Shown: positions 9,297 through 17,123 of the stretch, piece after piece | How positions within the stretch are numbered: the stretch's first letter is position 1 | Layout: each line of letters opens with the position of its first letter | DNA from: Rickettsia sp. Oklahoma-10 | Lineage (GTDB): Bacteria; Pseudomonadota; Alphaproteobacteria; Rickettsiales; Rickettsiaceae | Assembly (NCBI RefSeq): GCF_039954865.1 | Contig: NZ_CP157197.1 | Span: forward strand, 947,501-1,011,500 | Length of the DNA stretch: 64,000 bases | Direction: 5' to 3' | Position numbers and translations under genes: made by a program | Notes under the pieces: model-generated | Databases searched by the model: none | What the model saw: only the letters and a program-made list of their open reading frames with translations | Told to the model about the DNA's origin: nothing

Positions 9297-9571
9297 GTGA
9301 TATATACAAATTCTTTTAAGGAAGATATAAAAATCGTAATTGAAAAGATTAAAGATTTAAGAAAGCTAAAAAAGCTTATCGAATTATTATTTATCTACCA
9401 AAAGCCCTTTATCTGTAATATAGAGATCATAACTTAATTGGCAAATTTTATTGGTAAAAGTGCATGCCATATAGAACCTGATTCGCTCTTAATTTATAAA
9501 ATTGATGAAGATTTAATTATTTTTGAGCATACCGGAACTTAATTTAGTGATACTGAATTAATTTATGTATA
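9297..9571 (+). pseudogene. Relic of a YafQ/RelE-family mRNA interferase toxin
   Basis: Three frames read in sequence give IYTNSFKEDIK...IKDLRKLKKLIELL, then YRDHNLIGKF, then IEPDSLLIYKIDEDLIIF and HTGT. That is the complete order of YafQ motifs (FKKD, DL.KL..VI, YRDH.L.G, HI.PD.LLIY, RTGTH). The catalytic region is split by frameshifts and stops, so no toxin is made. With the preceding antitoxin relic it formed a dinJ-yafQ module. Confidence 0.75.
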
Positions 9572-9598
9572 ATTAAATTAAGCAAGTCAACAATAAGA

Positions 9599-9688
9599 TG
9601 GCGGATAGGGTGGGATTCGAACCCACGGTACAGTCACCTGTACGCCAGTTTTCAAGACTAGTGCCTTAAACCACTCGGCCACCTACCC
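9599..9688 (-). tRNA. tRNA-Ser (anticodon UGA)
   Basis: The minus-strand sequence folds as a class II tRNA. The acceptor GGGTAGG pairs with CCTATCC, followed by discriminator G and an encoded CCA. The D-arm (GGCCGAGTGGTTTAAGGC) is followed by an anticodon arm with loop CTTGAAA (anticodon TGA), a long variable arm (GTACAGG...CTGTAC), and a T-arm GTGGGTTCGAATCCCAC. The 90-nt length and long variable arm are diagnostic of tRNA-Ser, reading UCN codons. Confidence 0.97.
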
Positions 9689-9761
9689 AAGAAGATTCAT
9701 AGCAAATAATCTTGTATATTTCAAGGAAAATCTTAAAAGATATAATTAGAAAATGAAACAT

Positions 9762-10754
9762 TTAAATTATAAAACCAAATTGTTCTTTCAATTCATTTAC
9801 CGTTTCAGAGGCTCTAATTCTTGCCTTTTCTGCTCCCTTGTGAAGTATTTTTAATAAATACTCTTGGTTATTTATTAATTCTAAATATTTATCACGTATC
9901 GGTTGTAGATTTGTAATAATAATTTCTGCTAAATCTTTTTTAAATTTTGCAAATCCTTGATCTTGATAATGATCGATTATTTTTTCCAAACTTTCTTCAG
10001 ATAAACTTCTATAAATATCTAATAAATTACTAATTTCAGGTCTTGTCTCTTTATCATAGCTAACAAAGCTTAAATGATCGGTTTTGGCTTTTTTTATTTT
10101 TTGATGAATAAGATCATTATCATCTGTCAAATTTATACGAGAAAAATCTGAAACATCAGATTTACTCATTTTCTTTAACCCGTTCTGCAAACTCATAATC
10201 CTTGTGCCTGAGCAGTTAATTAGCGGTTCAGGTACTTTTAGCACTTCTTTTTTAAATTTTCTATTTATCACACCTGCAATATCTCTTGTTATCTCTAGAT
10301 GCTGTTTTTGATCTTCACCGACAGGCACTATATCGGCTTTATATATTAAAATATCCGCTGCCATAAGTACCGGATAGGAAAATAATCCAAGGTAAGCTTT
10401 TTCTTGCTCGCTACTTGCTTTATCTTTAAATTGCGTCATTCGCTTTAACCAACCAAGTGGTGTAACGCAGTTTAGTAGCCAAGCAAGCTCGCTATGCTCT
10501 TTTACCATACTTTGTACAAAAATTGTTACTTTGTCAGACTCTAACCCTGCTGCTATATAGATTGCAAGAACTTCCATAATTGAATTATTAAGTTCTGACG
10601 GTTTAATATCAACCGTGATAGCATGCAAATCTGCTAAGAAGAAAAAACAATTATATTCTTCCTGCATTTTAACCCAGTTTCTAATTGACCCTAAGTAGTT
10701 ACCAAGATGTAAAGAACCAGTGGTTTGCATACCAGAAAGAACAGTTTTTTTCAT
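9762..10754 (-). CDS. trpS: Tryptophan-tRNA ligase
   Basis: A 330-residue class I aminoacyl-tRNA synthetase that charges tRNA-Trp. The HIGH-type signature is S-L-H-L-G-N at residues 14-19 and the KMSKS loop is KKMSKS at 194-199. VGEDQKQHLEITRDIA is the typical TrpRS tryptophan/ATP-binding segment. Length matches bacterial TrpRS. The gene starts at the ATG at 10754 and is divergent from plsC, with a 78-bp AT-rich spacer between them. Confidence 0.97.
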   Translation of the reverse strand: MKKTVLSGMQTTGSLHLGNYLGSIRNWVKMQEEYNCFFFLADLHAITVDIKPSELNNSIMEVLAIYIAAGLESDKVTIFVQSMVKEHSELAWLLNCVTPLGWLKRMTQFKDKASSEQEKAYLGLFSYPVLMAADILIYKADIVPVGEDQKQHLEITRDIAGVINRKFKKEVLKVPEPLINCSGTRIMSLQNGLKKMSKSDVSDFSRINLTDDNDLIHQKIKKAKTDHLSFVSYDKETRPEISNLLDIYRSLSEESLEKIIDHYQDQGFAKFKKDLAEIIITNLQPIRDKYLELINNQEYLLKILHKGAEKARIRASETVNELKEQFGFII

Positions 10755-10832
10755 TTAATACCTTTTTATTTTACTCATTGTAAAATTATGTTATAAATAC
10801 CATTTTAATTAATATAATTTATATTAATAATT

Positions 10833-11570
10833 ATGCTTTGGCGTTTAAGAATTTTATCATTTTACGGGTTATTATCGTTATTTACATTTATTTTCTTTCT
10901 TATGTGTTACATACCAGTAACATTTTGCAATGTCAACTATCAAATAAGATATAAGATTGCCCTTATCTTCTCTTATGCTTTCGTATGGTTTGCAAAAATT
11001 TGTTGCGGTCTTAAATATGAAGTAGAGGGACTTGAGAAATTACCAAAAACAATCTCAATAGTTGTGTCTAATCACCAATCATTTTGGGATCAAATGTTTA
11101 TGCAGTTGATTATTCCTAAACATTCTTGGGTATTAAAGCGTGAATTATTTAATATACCCTTACTTGGTTGGGGACTTCGTATGGTTAAACCAATTGCAGT
11201 AGATCGAGGTACTAATAGCTCAGTTGCTCAGATTTTAAGAGAAGGTCAGGAAAAAATAAAAGAAGGATTATGGTTAATAATATTTCCAGAATCCACCAAA
11301 GTCCCACCTGATAGAACAGTAAAATTTAAACCAAGCGCTGTAAAGCTTGCTTCAATTACTAAAGTTCCAATCGTGATGATAGCACATAATGCCGGTTTAT
11401 TTTGGCCTAGAGGTTTTTGGTTTAAGCAACCTGGAACCATAAAGATAAAAATTATTGGAGTAATAGAAAAAGAAGAGGTAGAGCAAACAGATGTACGTAT
11501 ACTTAATGATAAGGTTGAACAAATAATTAATAGTGAAAAACAAAAATTATTAGGTTTTAAAAATAACTAG
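10833..11570 (+). CDS. plsC: 1-acyl-sn-glycerol-3-phosphate acyltransferase
   Basis: A 245-residue membrane-associated acyltransferase with an N-terminal hydrophobic helix (about residues 10-32). The catalytic HX4D box is N-H-Q-S-F-W-D (His81, Asp86). The substrate-binding block usually written FPEGTR is FPESTK at 151-156, with G and R replaced. VKFKPSAVKLASITKVPIVMIAHN fits the last conserved block. It acylates lysophosphatidate to phosphatidate in phospholipid synthesis. The family call is secure. The FPEST variant is unusual and may affect acyl-donor or head-group choice. Confidence 0.9.
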   Translation: MLWRLRILSFYGLLSLFTFIFFLMCYIPVTFCNVNYQIRYKIALIFSYAFVWFAKICCGLKYEVEGLEKLPKTISIVVSNHQSFWDQMFMQLIIPKHSWVLKRELFNIPLLGWGLRMVKPIAVDRGTNSSVAQILREGQEKIKEGLWLIIFPESTKVPPDRTVKFKPSAVKLASITKVPIVMIAHNAGLFWPRGFWFKQPGTIKIKIIGVIEKEEVEQTDVRILNDKVEQIINSEKQKLLGFKNN

Positions 11571-11950
11571 TATTATAATAAAATTACTAACTTAATTTTT
11601 ATTGAGATATGGGTAAATACAGCACCGTATAGTAAGCAAATGATGCTTTACGATGCTCACGGAGTTAAAGAGAAAAACGACAAAGCTTTTACCAACATAA
11701 ATCTACACCAGGATCATTTTAGAAAAAATAGCAGGGAATGATCAAAATAAATATAAAGAATGGATTATTGTAGCAGAACCGTCAAATACTTAGTTCTTGA
11801 GAATATGGAGATAACATGTTATTTTCATAAATTAATGGCTTATTACGTTGTTTTAATTAATTATACATTTGGATTTTAGATTGACAGTTTATTATGTTTA
11901 TAATAATTTTACAGTATTACCTATTTTAAATTAATCTAAGAGGTTATGTT
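11571..11950 (+). pseudogene. Unidentified coding remnant in the plsC-VUT spacer
   Basis: Between 11601 and 11793 a plus-strand reading gives IWVNTAPYSKQMMLYDAHG, then KEKNDKAFTNINLHQDHF, a stop, and after a frame change NDQNKYKEWIIVAEPSNT with a stop. The composition looks coding-derived, but I do not recognise the family. The rest of the spacer (11794-11950) is AT-rich, with nothing obvious apart from the leader of the next gene (AAGAGGT before the ATG). Confidence 0.4.
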
Positions 11951-12532
11951 ATGAGTAAAATTTTAAATAACAATAGACTTTATTTATCATTAACTTTCGT
12001 ATTATTTGTATTAACATTATTACTTAACTTTTACAGCAAGATATCGTACTGTTCTTTAATATTTACTTTTTTAGCGTTTACTGTAAACAGTATATCAGAA
12101 TTACAAGGTTATAAAAAAGCAATCAAAAGCGTAATAATATGTACTATTGCCAGCTTTGCTATACTATTCAACATGAAATACTACATTTACGGTGAGCCAT
12201 TAAAGGGCTTAATATTAGCGTCTCTATTATCAGTATTGATATCTTCATGTATTAGCTTAATTTTTTTTCTAAAGCACAAATCACAACATAGTTTCTTAAC
12301 AAGGAATTTCAAAAGCTTGGTATCACATGCTTTTATTGATGGTTTAGTAATGTCAATATTTTTCACAAGTAAGTTTCCTATGCATAGAGTACTTGCTATT
12401 TTTTATAAAGAAACAGCGTATAAATTGGTTTATTCATTCTTATTGCATATGTTTATACTCACAACATTTTACTTACTCAAGCAAGTTAAAGTGTCTAAGA
12501 ATATCTTAGGGGTAAAATACAATCATTTATAA
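11951..12532 (+). CDS. Polytopic membrane protein, VUT/YhhQ-like transporter
   Basis: A 193-residue integral membrane protein with about six hydrophobic segments. SISELQGYKKAIKSVI resembles the 'TELYG.k.A....' turn, and NFKSLVSHAFIDGLVMSIFF resembles the 'R...S...sq.iDt.if..iaf' helix of the VUT family (YhhQ, uptake of queuosine precursors or related vitamins). It is shorter than the usual 220 residues. The substrate is not readable; a role in precursor salvage would suit a reduced intracellular parasite. A GAGGT ribosome-binding site precedes the ATG. A hairpin follows the stop. Confidence 0.6.
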   Translation: MSKILNNNRLYLSLTFVLFVLTLLLNFYSKISYCSLIFTFLAFTVNSISELQGYKKAIKSVIICTIASFAILFNMKYYIYGEPLKGLILASLLSVLISSCISLIFFLKHKSQHSFLTRNFKSLVSHAFIDGLVMSIFFTSKFPMHRVLAIFYKETAYKLVYSFLLHMFILTTFYLLKQVKVSKNILGVKYNHL

Positions 12533-12551
12533 GTGCAAGCTTTGCACTTAT
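12529..12551 (+). terminator. Hairpin at the VUT-like gene stop
   Basis: A 10-bp perfect inverted repeat (ATAAGTGCAA / TTGCACTTAT, loop GCT) overlaps the stop codon. There is no strong U-run, so it may stabilise or weakly terminate the transcript. Confidence 0.5.
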
Positions 12552-12629
12552 ATTCATAATTTCTGATAATTCTCAAAATGGCACTTAATGCTTTGATATA
12601 GAAAGTTAACTTAGAAAACATGAAGTTAC

Positions 12630-12780
12630 AGTGTCATCTTGATCACTTGATCAGGTGAATTTTTCGAGACAAGCCTGTGCTCACGTGCTTCTGTACGTTG
12701 TGCACCTTGCCATTTAATTCATCTTGTCTGACACGACCGAGATTTAGCAGTAGGCCTATCTTAAGATAAGAGCTAACGAC
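12630..12780. repeat. Palindromic-element-like spacer
   Basis: The spacer is bounded by GTGTCATCTTG and CATCTTGTCTGACAC, with internal TGATCACTTGATCA and GTGCTCACGTGC palindromes and higher GC than its surroundings. It looks like a Rickettsia palindromic element. No coding potential was recognised. Confidence 0.4.
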
Positions 12781-12822
12781 TCAAAATTAAGAGTTTAGCA
12801 AAAGCAATAATAACAAACATTC

Positions 12823-13014
12823 CTATCTAACTAGAGTACTTGGAAGCTGTGAAGTAGTATTAGCAATATTTCTATTAGTATTATCTATTTTTTTTAGAAT
12901 TGCATAGTTTGGATCACCGTCAGGTGCTACTACTTCTTTTGAGTTAGTAGTTTTTTGACAAGTACAGCTAATTAAAGTTATAGAAGCAAATAAAACTATT
13001 AAATATCTTATCAT
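12823..13014 (-). CDS. Small lipoprotein
   Basis: A 63-residue predicted lipoprotein: MIRYLIVLFASITLISC is a type II signal peptide with lipobox L-I-S-C (Cys17 would be lipidated), followed by a short hydrophilic chain with no known domain. It was kept as a gene despite its size because it has a good promoter (TTGACA, 17 bp, TATCTT at 13042-13070) and AGGG at a suitable distance before the ATG. Its function is unknown; it probably sits in the periplasm attached to a membrane. Confidence 0.7.
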   Translation of the reverse strand: MIRYLIVLFASITLISCTCQKTTNSKEVVAPDGDPNYAILKKIDNTNRNIANTTSQLPSTLVR

Positions 13015-13041
13015 AAAATACCCTATTTTAATTTTATACTT

Positions 13042-13070
13042 AAGATAGTTGTCTATTAGTATAATGTCAA
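13042..13070 (-). promoter_or_regulatory. Sigma-70 promoter of the small lipoprotein gene
   Basis: On the minus strand TTGACA (13070-13065) and TATCTT (13047-13042) are separated by exactly 17 bp, about 28 bp upstream of the ATG at 13014. Confidence 0.6.
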
Positions 13071-13087
13071 GTGAGAGAAAATTTTTA

Positions 13088-13201
13088 TTATCCTATAACC
13101 TCTAAGTAATAATCTAAAGACTCTTTATCCAAATTCAATGCAGCATAATTTAAAGATCTTTTTTCTAAAATATCTTCTTTATTAAAAATGTATAATACCA
13201 T
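13088..13201 (-). CDS. Short unassigned reading frame downstream of ihfB
   Basis: Encodes 37 residues (MVLYIFNKEDILEK, then KESLDYYLEVIG). The frame is open upstream to about 13256, so it may be the tail of a lost gene. No family was recognised and no ribosome-binding site is convincing. It may be a remnant. Confidence 0.25.
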   Translation of the reverse strand: MVLYIFNKEDILEKRSLNYAALNLDKESLDYYLEVIG

Positions 13202-13278
13202 GTTTTGTTCCAATTCTCTATAGTACTGATAATATTTAGACCATAACTTATTTACTCTTTAAATAAATTTAAAGGCAT

Positions 13279-13494
13279 TCAGTAATAAACCGTATTATAG
13301 AATTTTTCCCTTTTAGGGAATTTGCGTTTGCGTATGGAGAAATTACCAAAATTTCTGATTTCGATACGTTTTTGATCTTTAAGAGATTCACTTAAATAAT
13401 TTAAAATTGAATCCACCGAATCTTGAACATCTTCTTTGGAAAGATAATGCAGTTTATCATGTACTTTATCGATTAAATAACTTTTTGTGACCAT
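13279..13494 (-). CDS. ihfB: IHF-beta/HU-family DNA-binding protein, C-terminally shortened by a stop
   Basis: A 71-residue member of the bacterial histone-like family. TKSYLIDKV, DVQDSVDSILNYLSESL and RIEIRNFGNFSIRKR match IhfB ('TKSELIERL', 'VEDAVKEMLEHM', 'RIEIRGFGSFSL'). These proteins bend DNA and support transcription and recombination. The frame stops at TGA 13281-13279 after FYNTVYY. Reading through it adds MPLNLFKE and a TAA at 13254-13252, so a CGA-to-TGA change has probably removed nine residues. Even at full length it lacks the usual C-terminal helix of the roughly 94-residue family, as if this lineage has a reduced form. The sppA relic directly upstream is the usual alphaproteobacterial neighbour of ihfB. 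Confidence 0.75.
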   Translation of the reverse strand: MVTKSYLIDKVHDKLHYLSKEDVQDSVDSILNYLSESLKDQKRIEIRNFGNFSIRKRKFPKREKFYNTVYY

Positions 13495-13554
13495 TATTGA
13501 AAAATTGGTTTGATTAAGTTAAATAGTGTTAAATTTTCCTGTAGCCACGTTAAG

Positions 13555-13920
13555 TTTTAACGTTTTTTTACTGCTTCTATAGGAAGGTTACATCTTTCTG
13601 AAACAAGTGCAAGGAAAAAATCATATATATCTTCAATATTGTCTATAATAGCTATTTGTACTGCTTCCGTCAGATACCGTCGCTTGTTGCCATTATCCCA
13701 TAACTATATTACTACCAGTTTTGTCAAATATTTTACACAGAATATTATAAATTTGTTCAAAGCCTACTACTGTTGTCCCACACCAGGAGAATGTATGTTA
13801 ACTATTAACGCTTTAATATAAGAATTATCTTATTTGTTGAGTTTTTAGTTATTTTTTCACTTCTAAGCAGTAAGGATACAATAGCAATAAAATAATAGAA
13901 ATTAACTTCCAAATATTAAA
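13555..13920 (-). pseudogene. Relic of SppA-type signal peptide peptidase (S49)
   Basis: On the minus strand, successive frames give a hydrophobic LISIILLLLYPYC, then IKALIVNIHSPG, then FIIFCVK, and TEAVQIAIIDNIEDIYDFF. These match the S49 core 'IKAlvLRINSPGG' and the later '..A...GLID.I.d...'. The serine-containing TSGGY block and much of the protein are deleted or frameshifted. SppA cleaves residual signal peptides in the membrane. The sppA-ihfB order is common in alphaproteobacteria and supports the call. Confidence 0.65.
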
Positions 13921-14027
13921 TAATCAGAATAACTAAAAATACTAATAATTTTAGTATTTTTATTGGATCATGTGATCAAATTGCGGGAATGATGGTCAGG
14001 AAACTGATCCACGCAAGTATTAATTGA
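13921..14027. repeat. Palindromic-element fragment near rho
   Basis: Contains ggatcatgtgatcaaattgcgggaatgatgg, the same 'gatcaaatcgcgg.atgac' arm seen in other repeats of this window. No gene is visible. Confidence 0.4.
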
Positions 14028-15404
14028 TTATAAACCATTTTTAGGACGTTCAGGGCTCTTCATCATCTCAAAAAACTCACCATTAGTTTTAGTATTTTCA
14101 AGTTTTTTGAGTAAAAATTCTATTGCTTCACTGCTACTCATTGGATCGATAATACGACGCAAAACCCACATTTTATTTAATATTATTTTATCTACTAGTA
14201 AATCTTCTTTTCTAGTGCCTGATCTAGTTATATCAATTGCCGGATAAATACGCTTGTCGGCAATCTTACGATCTAGAACTATCTCAGAATTCCCTGTACC
14301 TTTAAACTCTTCAAAAATTACCTCATCCATACGAGAACCAGTTTCAATTAGAGCTGTGCCGATTATAGTAAGCGAGCCGCCGTTTTCAATATTTCTTGCT
14401 GCTCCGAAAAATCTTTTCGGTCTTTGTAGTGCATTAGCATCAACGCCACCTGTTAATACTTTGCCGGACGATGGCACTACGGTATTATAAGCACGAGCAA
14501 GACGTGTTATTGCATCTACTAAAATTACCACGTCTTTTTTATGTTCTACTAAACGTTTAGCTTTTTCAATAACCATTTCAGCAAGTTGTACATGCCTACT
14601 TGCTGGTTCATCAAAAGTAGAGCTAACAACCTCACCGCGTACTGAACGCTGCATATCTGTTACTTCTTCAGGTCTTTCATCTATTAGCAGCACTATTAAA
14701 AATACTTCCGGATTATTAGTAGTAATAGCGTGTGCGATATTCTGTAATAATACAGTTTTACCTGTACGAGGAGGTGCTACTATTAGTGCACGCTGCCCTT
14801 TACCCATAGGTGCAACGAGTTCAATAACCCTTGTACTAAAATCCTTACCCTCTTTACTATTATTTTCAAGTTCTAATCCTAATTTTTTATCAGGATATAA
14901 GGGAGTTAAATTATCAAAATGAACACGATGATATGCTTTAGCAGGGTCTTCAAAATTTACTCTATTGACTTTTAGTAAAGCAAAATAACGCTCTCCAGAT
15001 TTCGGGGCTCTGATCTGACCTTCTACCGTATCACCGGTACGTAGACCAAAACGACGAATCTGACTAGGAGAAATATAAATATCGTCAGGACCTGCTAGAT
15101 AGTTTACTTCCGGCGAACGTAAAAAACCAAATCCGTCAGGTAATACCTCAAGTACCCCTTCTCCAACTATCAAACCACCCTGCTCTACAGATTTTTTTAA
15201 AATTGCAAAAACTAATTCTTGTTTAAGTAATGAATTAATATTTTCAATTTTCAACTCCTCTGCTTGAGTTTGTAGTTCCTCTGGTAATTTACGTTTTAAT
15301 TGCTTTAAATTAATAATATTACTGTTTTCTGCAAAATGACTCCAATTGTTATTGGATTCAGAATTATTAAGTTCTTCTGTGGATTTTTTGTTAGTTGTGT
15401 TCAT
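14028..15404 (-). CDS. rho: Transcription termination factor Rho
   Basis: A 458-residue hexameric RNA helicase. After an N-terminal Rho_N region come a cold-shock-like RNA-binding domain ([38 protein letters not shown]) and an ATPase domain with Walker [10 protein letters not shown], Walker [11 protein letters not shown], the Q-loop/R-loop segment [27 protein letters not shown], and the terminal [15 protein letters not shown]. It releases transcripts at Rho-dependent sites, which may matter here because few genes have strong hairpin terminators. The length is slightly above the E. coli protein (419) because of the N-terminal extension. It stands as a single gene. Confidence 0.98.
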   Translation of the reverse strand: MNTTNKKSTEELNNSESNNNWSHFAENSNIINLKQLKRKLPEELQTQAEELKIENINSLLKQELVFAILKKSVEQGGLIVGEGVLEVLPDGFGFLRSPEVNYLAGPDDIYISPSQIRRFGLRTGDTVEGQIRAPKSGERYFALLKVNRVNFEDPAKAYHRVHFDNLTPLYPDKKLGLELENNSKEGKDFSTRVIELVAPMGKGQRALIVAPPRTGKTVLLQNIAHAITTNNPEVFLIVLLIDERPEEVTDMQRSVRGEVVSSTFDEPASRHVQLAEMVIEKAKRLVEHKKDVVILVDAITRLARAYNTVVPSSGKVLTGGVDANALQRPKRFFGAARNIENGGSLTIIGTALIETGSRMDEVIFEEFKGTGNSEIVLDRKIADKRIYPAIDITRSGTRKEDLLVDKIILNKMWVLRRIIDPMSSSEAIEFLLKKLENTKTNGEFFEMMKSPERPKNGL

Positions 15405-15790
15405 TATTTTATTATTAATAGATTATAATTGAAAGAGCTGAGTTAGCAAAACTTTAATTACCTTAAGTTTAAAGTAATATACTTATTTAAATTAGGAATC
15501 AAATTAGATTTTTAGAAAATTTTATTTATTCTTGCGGTTTGAAGAATTATTTATTCTGTTAGTTTTAAAAGTCTGGGTTTTGTAAAAATTGCTATTTGAT
15601 TTGCTATTTTTAAAATTAAACCTTTTAGGAAAATTTACAGACCCTATAAGGGCATGAAAAGCATATTAACAATGTAATAGCCCTTTGTCAAGCTATTTGA
15701 ACATAATAGTTTGTTTCTGTATGCTAGGAAACTTATGTTAGTAAAGCAATATAGTTCAGAAATACCGATTAAATCTTAGTATAATAAAGT
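15405..15790. other. Spacer between PKMT-like gene and rho
   Basis: A 386-bp AT-rich spacer. On the minus strand about 47 codons are open (SVNFPKRFNFKNSKSNSNFY, basic and Asn-rich) ending near 15515, which may be the tail of a lost gene or a chance frame. The rest presumably holds the rho promoter; no certain element was recognised. Confidence 0.35.
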
Positions 15791-17116
15791 TTACACATCC
15801 TTTGATTTTAATAATAACACATTTGTATTAAGTAATGGAGTGAATACGTTTTTAACTTCGCTTAATAATACTTCATTGCTGATTGTTTGATTTAATTCAT
15901 TGCGTACTGCATCAAATATTTCTCTTAAACTTTTCCCTTCTGCTATATATTTGAAAATATATTTAGTACTGCTAAATATCGACATTGAGATATTAATATT
16001 ATTTAACACTCCGCTATTAATAGTAAAATTAATAGCACCGTTTACTGTTGAAGGATTTGCTTCTAAATGTTCATAAATTTGTTTAGCAAAATTAGCGATA
16101 TTGTGAAAATAAGGTATATTATCAAGATCATCAAGCGAGGCTATACTATCTTTTTGGTTTGATACATAAAATGAATGTTTAATAATATTACCGGTAAGTA
16201 TTTCAGAAATTGCTTCCCTAGTTACTTTATCCATCTTTTTAACTTTTTGTAGAAGTGAAAAATCTTTTATGTAATTTTCCGGTCTTAATAAAATTTTTTC
16301 TAAAGGATCAAAATAATCAACAAAATTTAAGTCTGCTTTTTTTACGAATTCATATAACTCAGGAACGGAATATGCCCTATCCTGTTTGTGCAGGAACATA
16401 TCATAAACTCCAACATCACCGAAATTTTGGTAATCAGAAAATAACTCGCAACCTCTTTTATACCAGTTAGTAGCAGGCAGGTTATCTAGTATTAATTTTC
16501 CATTCATTACTTCTTCGACACGGCTTTTAGTATCTTTATTTATCATTTTCATTAAATCCTGAATTTGATAAATACCAGTACGTCCGTATTTAGCATATAC
16601 CATTAAACCCATACCACCACCAGCTGGTTTCAAAGAGTCTTTTAGATTTTTTAAACCTTTATCAGGATTTGCTAAATGATGCAGTACACCGGTACAATTT
16701 ATATAATCAAATTTTCCAAGTTTTAGATTAGGTATATTTAATATAGAATCATTAATCCATTTAATATTTTTAAGACCTCGTATTTCTGCACGTTTTTGTG
16801 CTACTTCCATACTAGGTTTACTAAAATCTAGATATATTATTTCAGCATTCTTATCTTTTAACTGCTCAGCAAGGTAAATAGTTGAATCACCTGTGCCACC
16901 ACCGGCTATTAAGCATCTAAAATTATTATTAAAATTTTCTTTTCCTTTATATAAAAAATGATTTAATTCTCCTAGAAATTCACCGCAAGTAGCAAGTAAA
17001 CGTTCTTTTTCGTGATTAGGATCCCTAAACGGATATGGATAATCTTGATAATGTTCTTGTACTTCTGTTAAATCTTTAGAAATTGTGGTATTTTTTGTTT
17101 TCTTTGAATTGTTCAT
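15791..17116 (-). CDS. PKMT-like class I SAM methyltransferase
   Basis: A 441-residue protein. An N-terminal VQEHYQDYPYPFRDP precedes a Rossmann methyltransferase fold with motif I CLIAGGGTGDSTIY (SAM binding), acidic strand 2 AEIIYLDFSKPSM, motif IV FDYINCTGVLHHL, and motif V LKPAGGGMGLMVYAKYGR. The remaining half (about 220 residues) resembles the C-terminal region of the rickettsial protein-lysine methyltransferases PKMT1/PKMT2, which modify outer-membrane protein B, but this protein is about 100 residues shorter. I infer a protein or small-molecule methyltransferase with unknown target. It starts 7 nt after recJ and is probably cotranscribed with it. Confidence 0.8.
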   Translation of the reverse strand: MNNSKKTKNTTISKDLTEVQEHYQDYPYPFRDPNHEKERLLATCGEFLGELNHFLYKGKENFNNNFRCLIAGGGTGDSTIYLAEQLKDKNAEIIYLDFSKPSMEVAQKRAEIRGLKNIKWINDSILNIPNLKLGKFDYINCTGVLHHLANPDKGLKNLKDSLKPAGGGMGLMVYAKYGRTGIYQIQDLMKMINKDTKSRVEEVMNGKLILDNLPATNWYKRGCELFSDYQNFGDVGVYDMFLHKQDRAYSVPELYEFVKKADLNFVDYFDPLEKILLRPENYIKDFSLLQKVKKMDKVTREAISEILTGNIIKHSFYVSNQKDSIASLDDLDNIPYFHNIANFAKQIYEHLEANPSTVNGAINFTINSGVLNNINISMSIFSSTKYIFKYIAEGKSLREIFDAVRNELNQTISNEVLLSEVKNVFTPLLNTNVLLLKSKDV

Positions 17117-17123
17117 AAATTTT

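Noticed and set aside
13639-13821. Plus-strand 60-codon ORF
   Set aside because: The opposite strand shows S49-peptidase motifs in order, so the plus frame is a chance shadow of a pseudogene.
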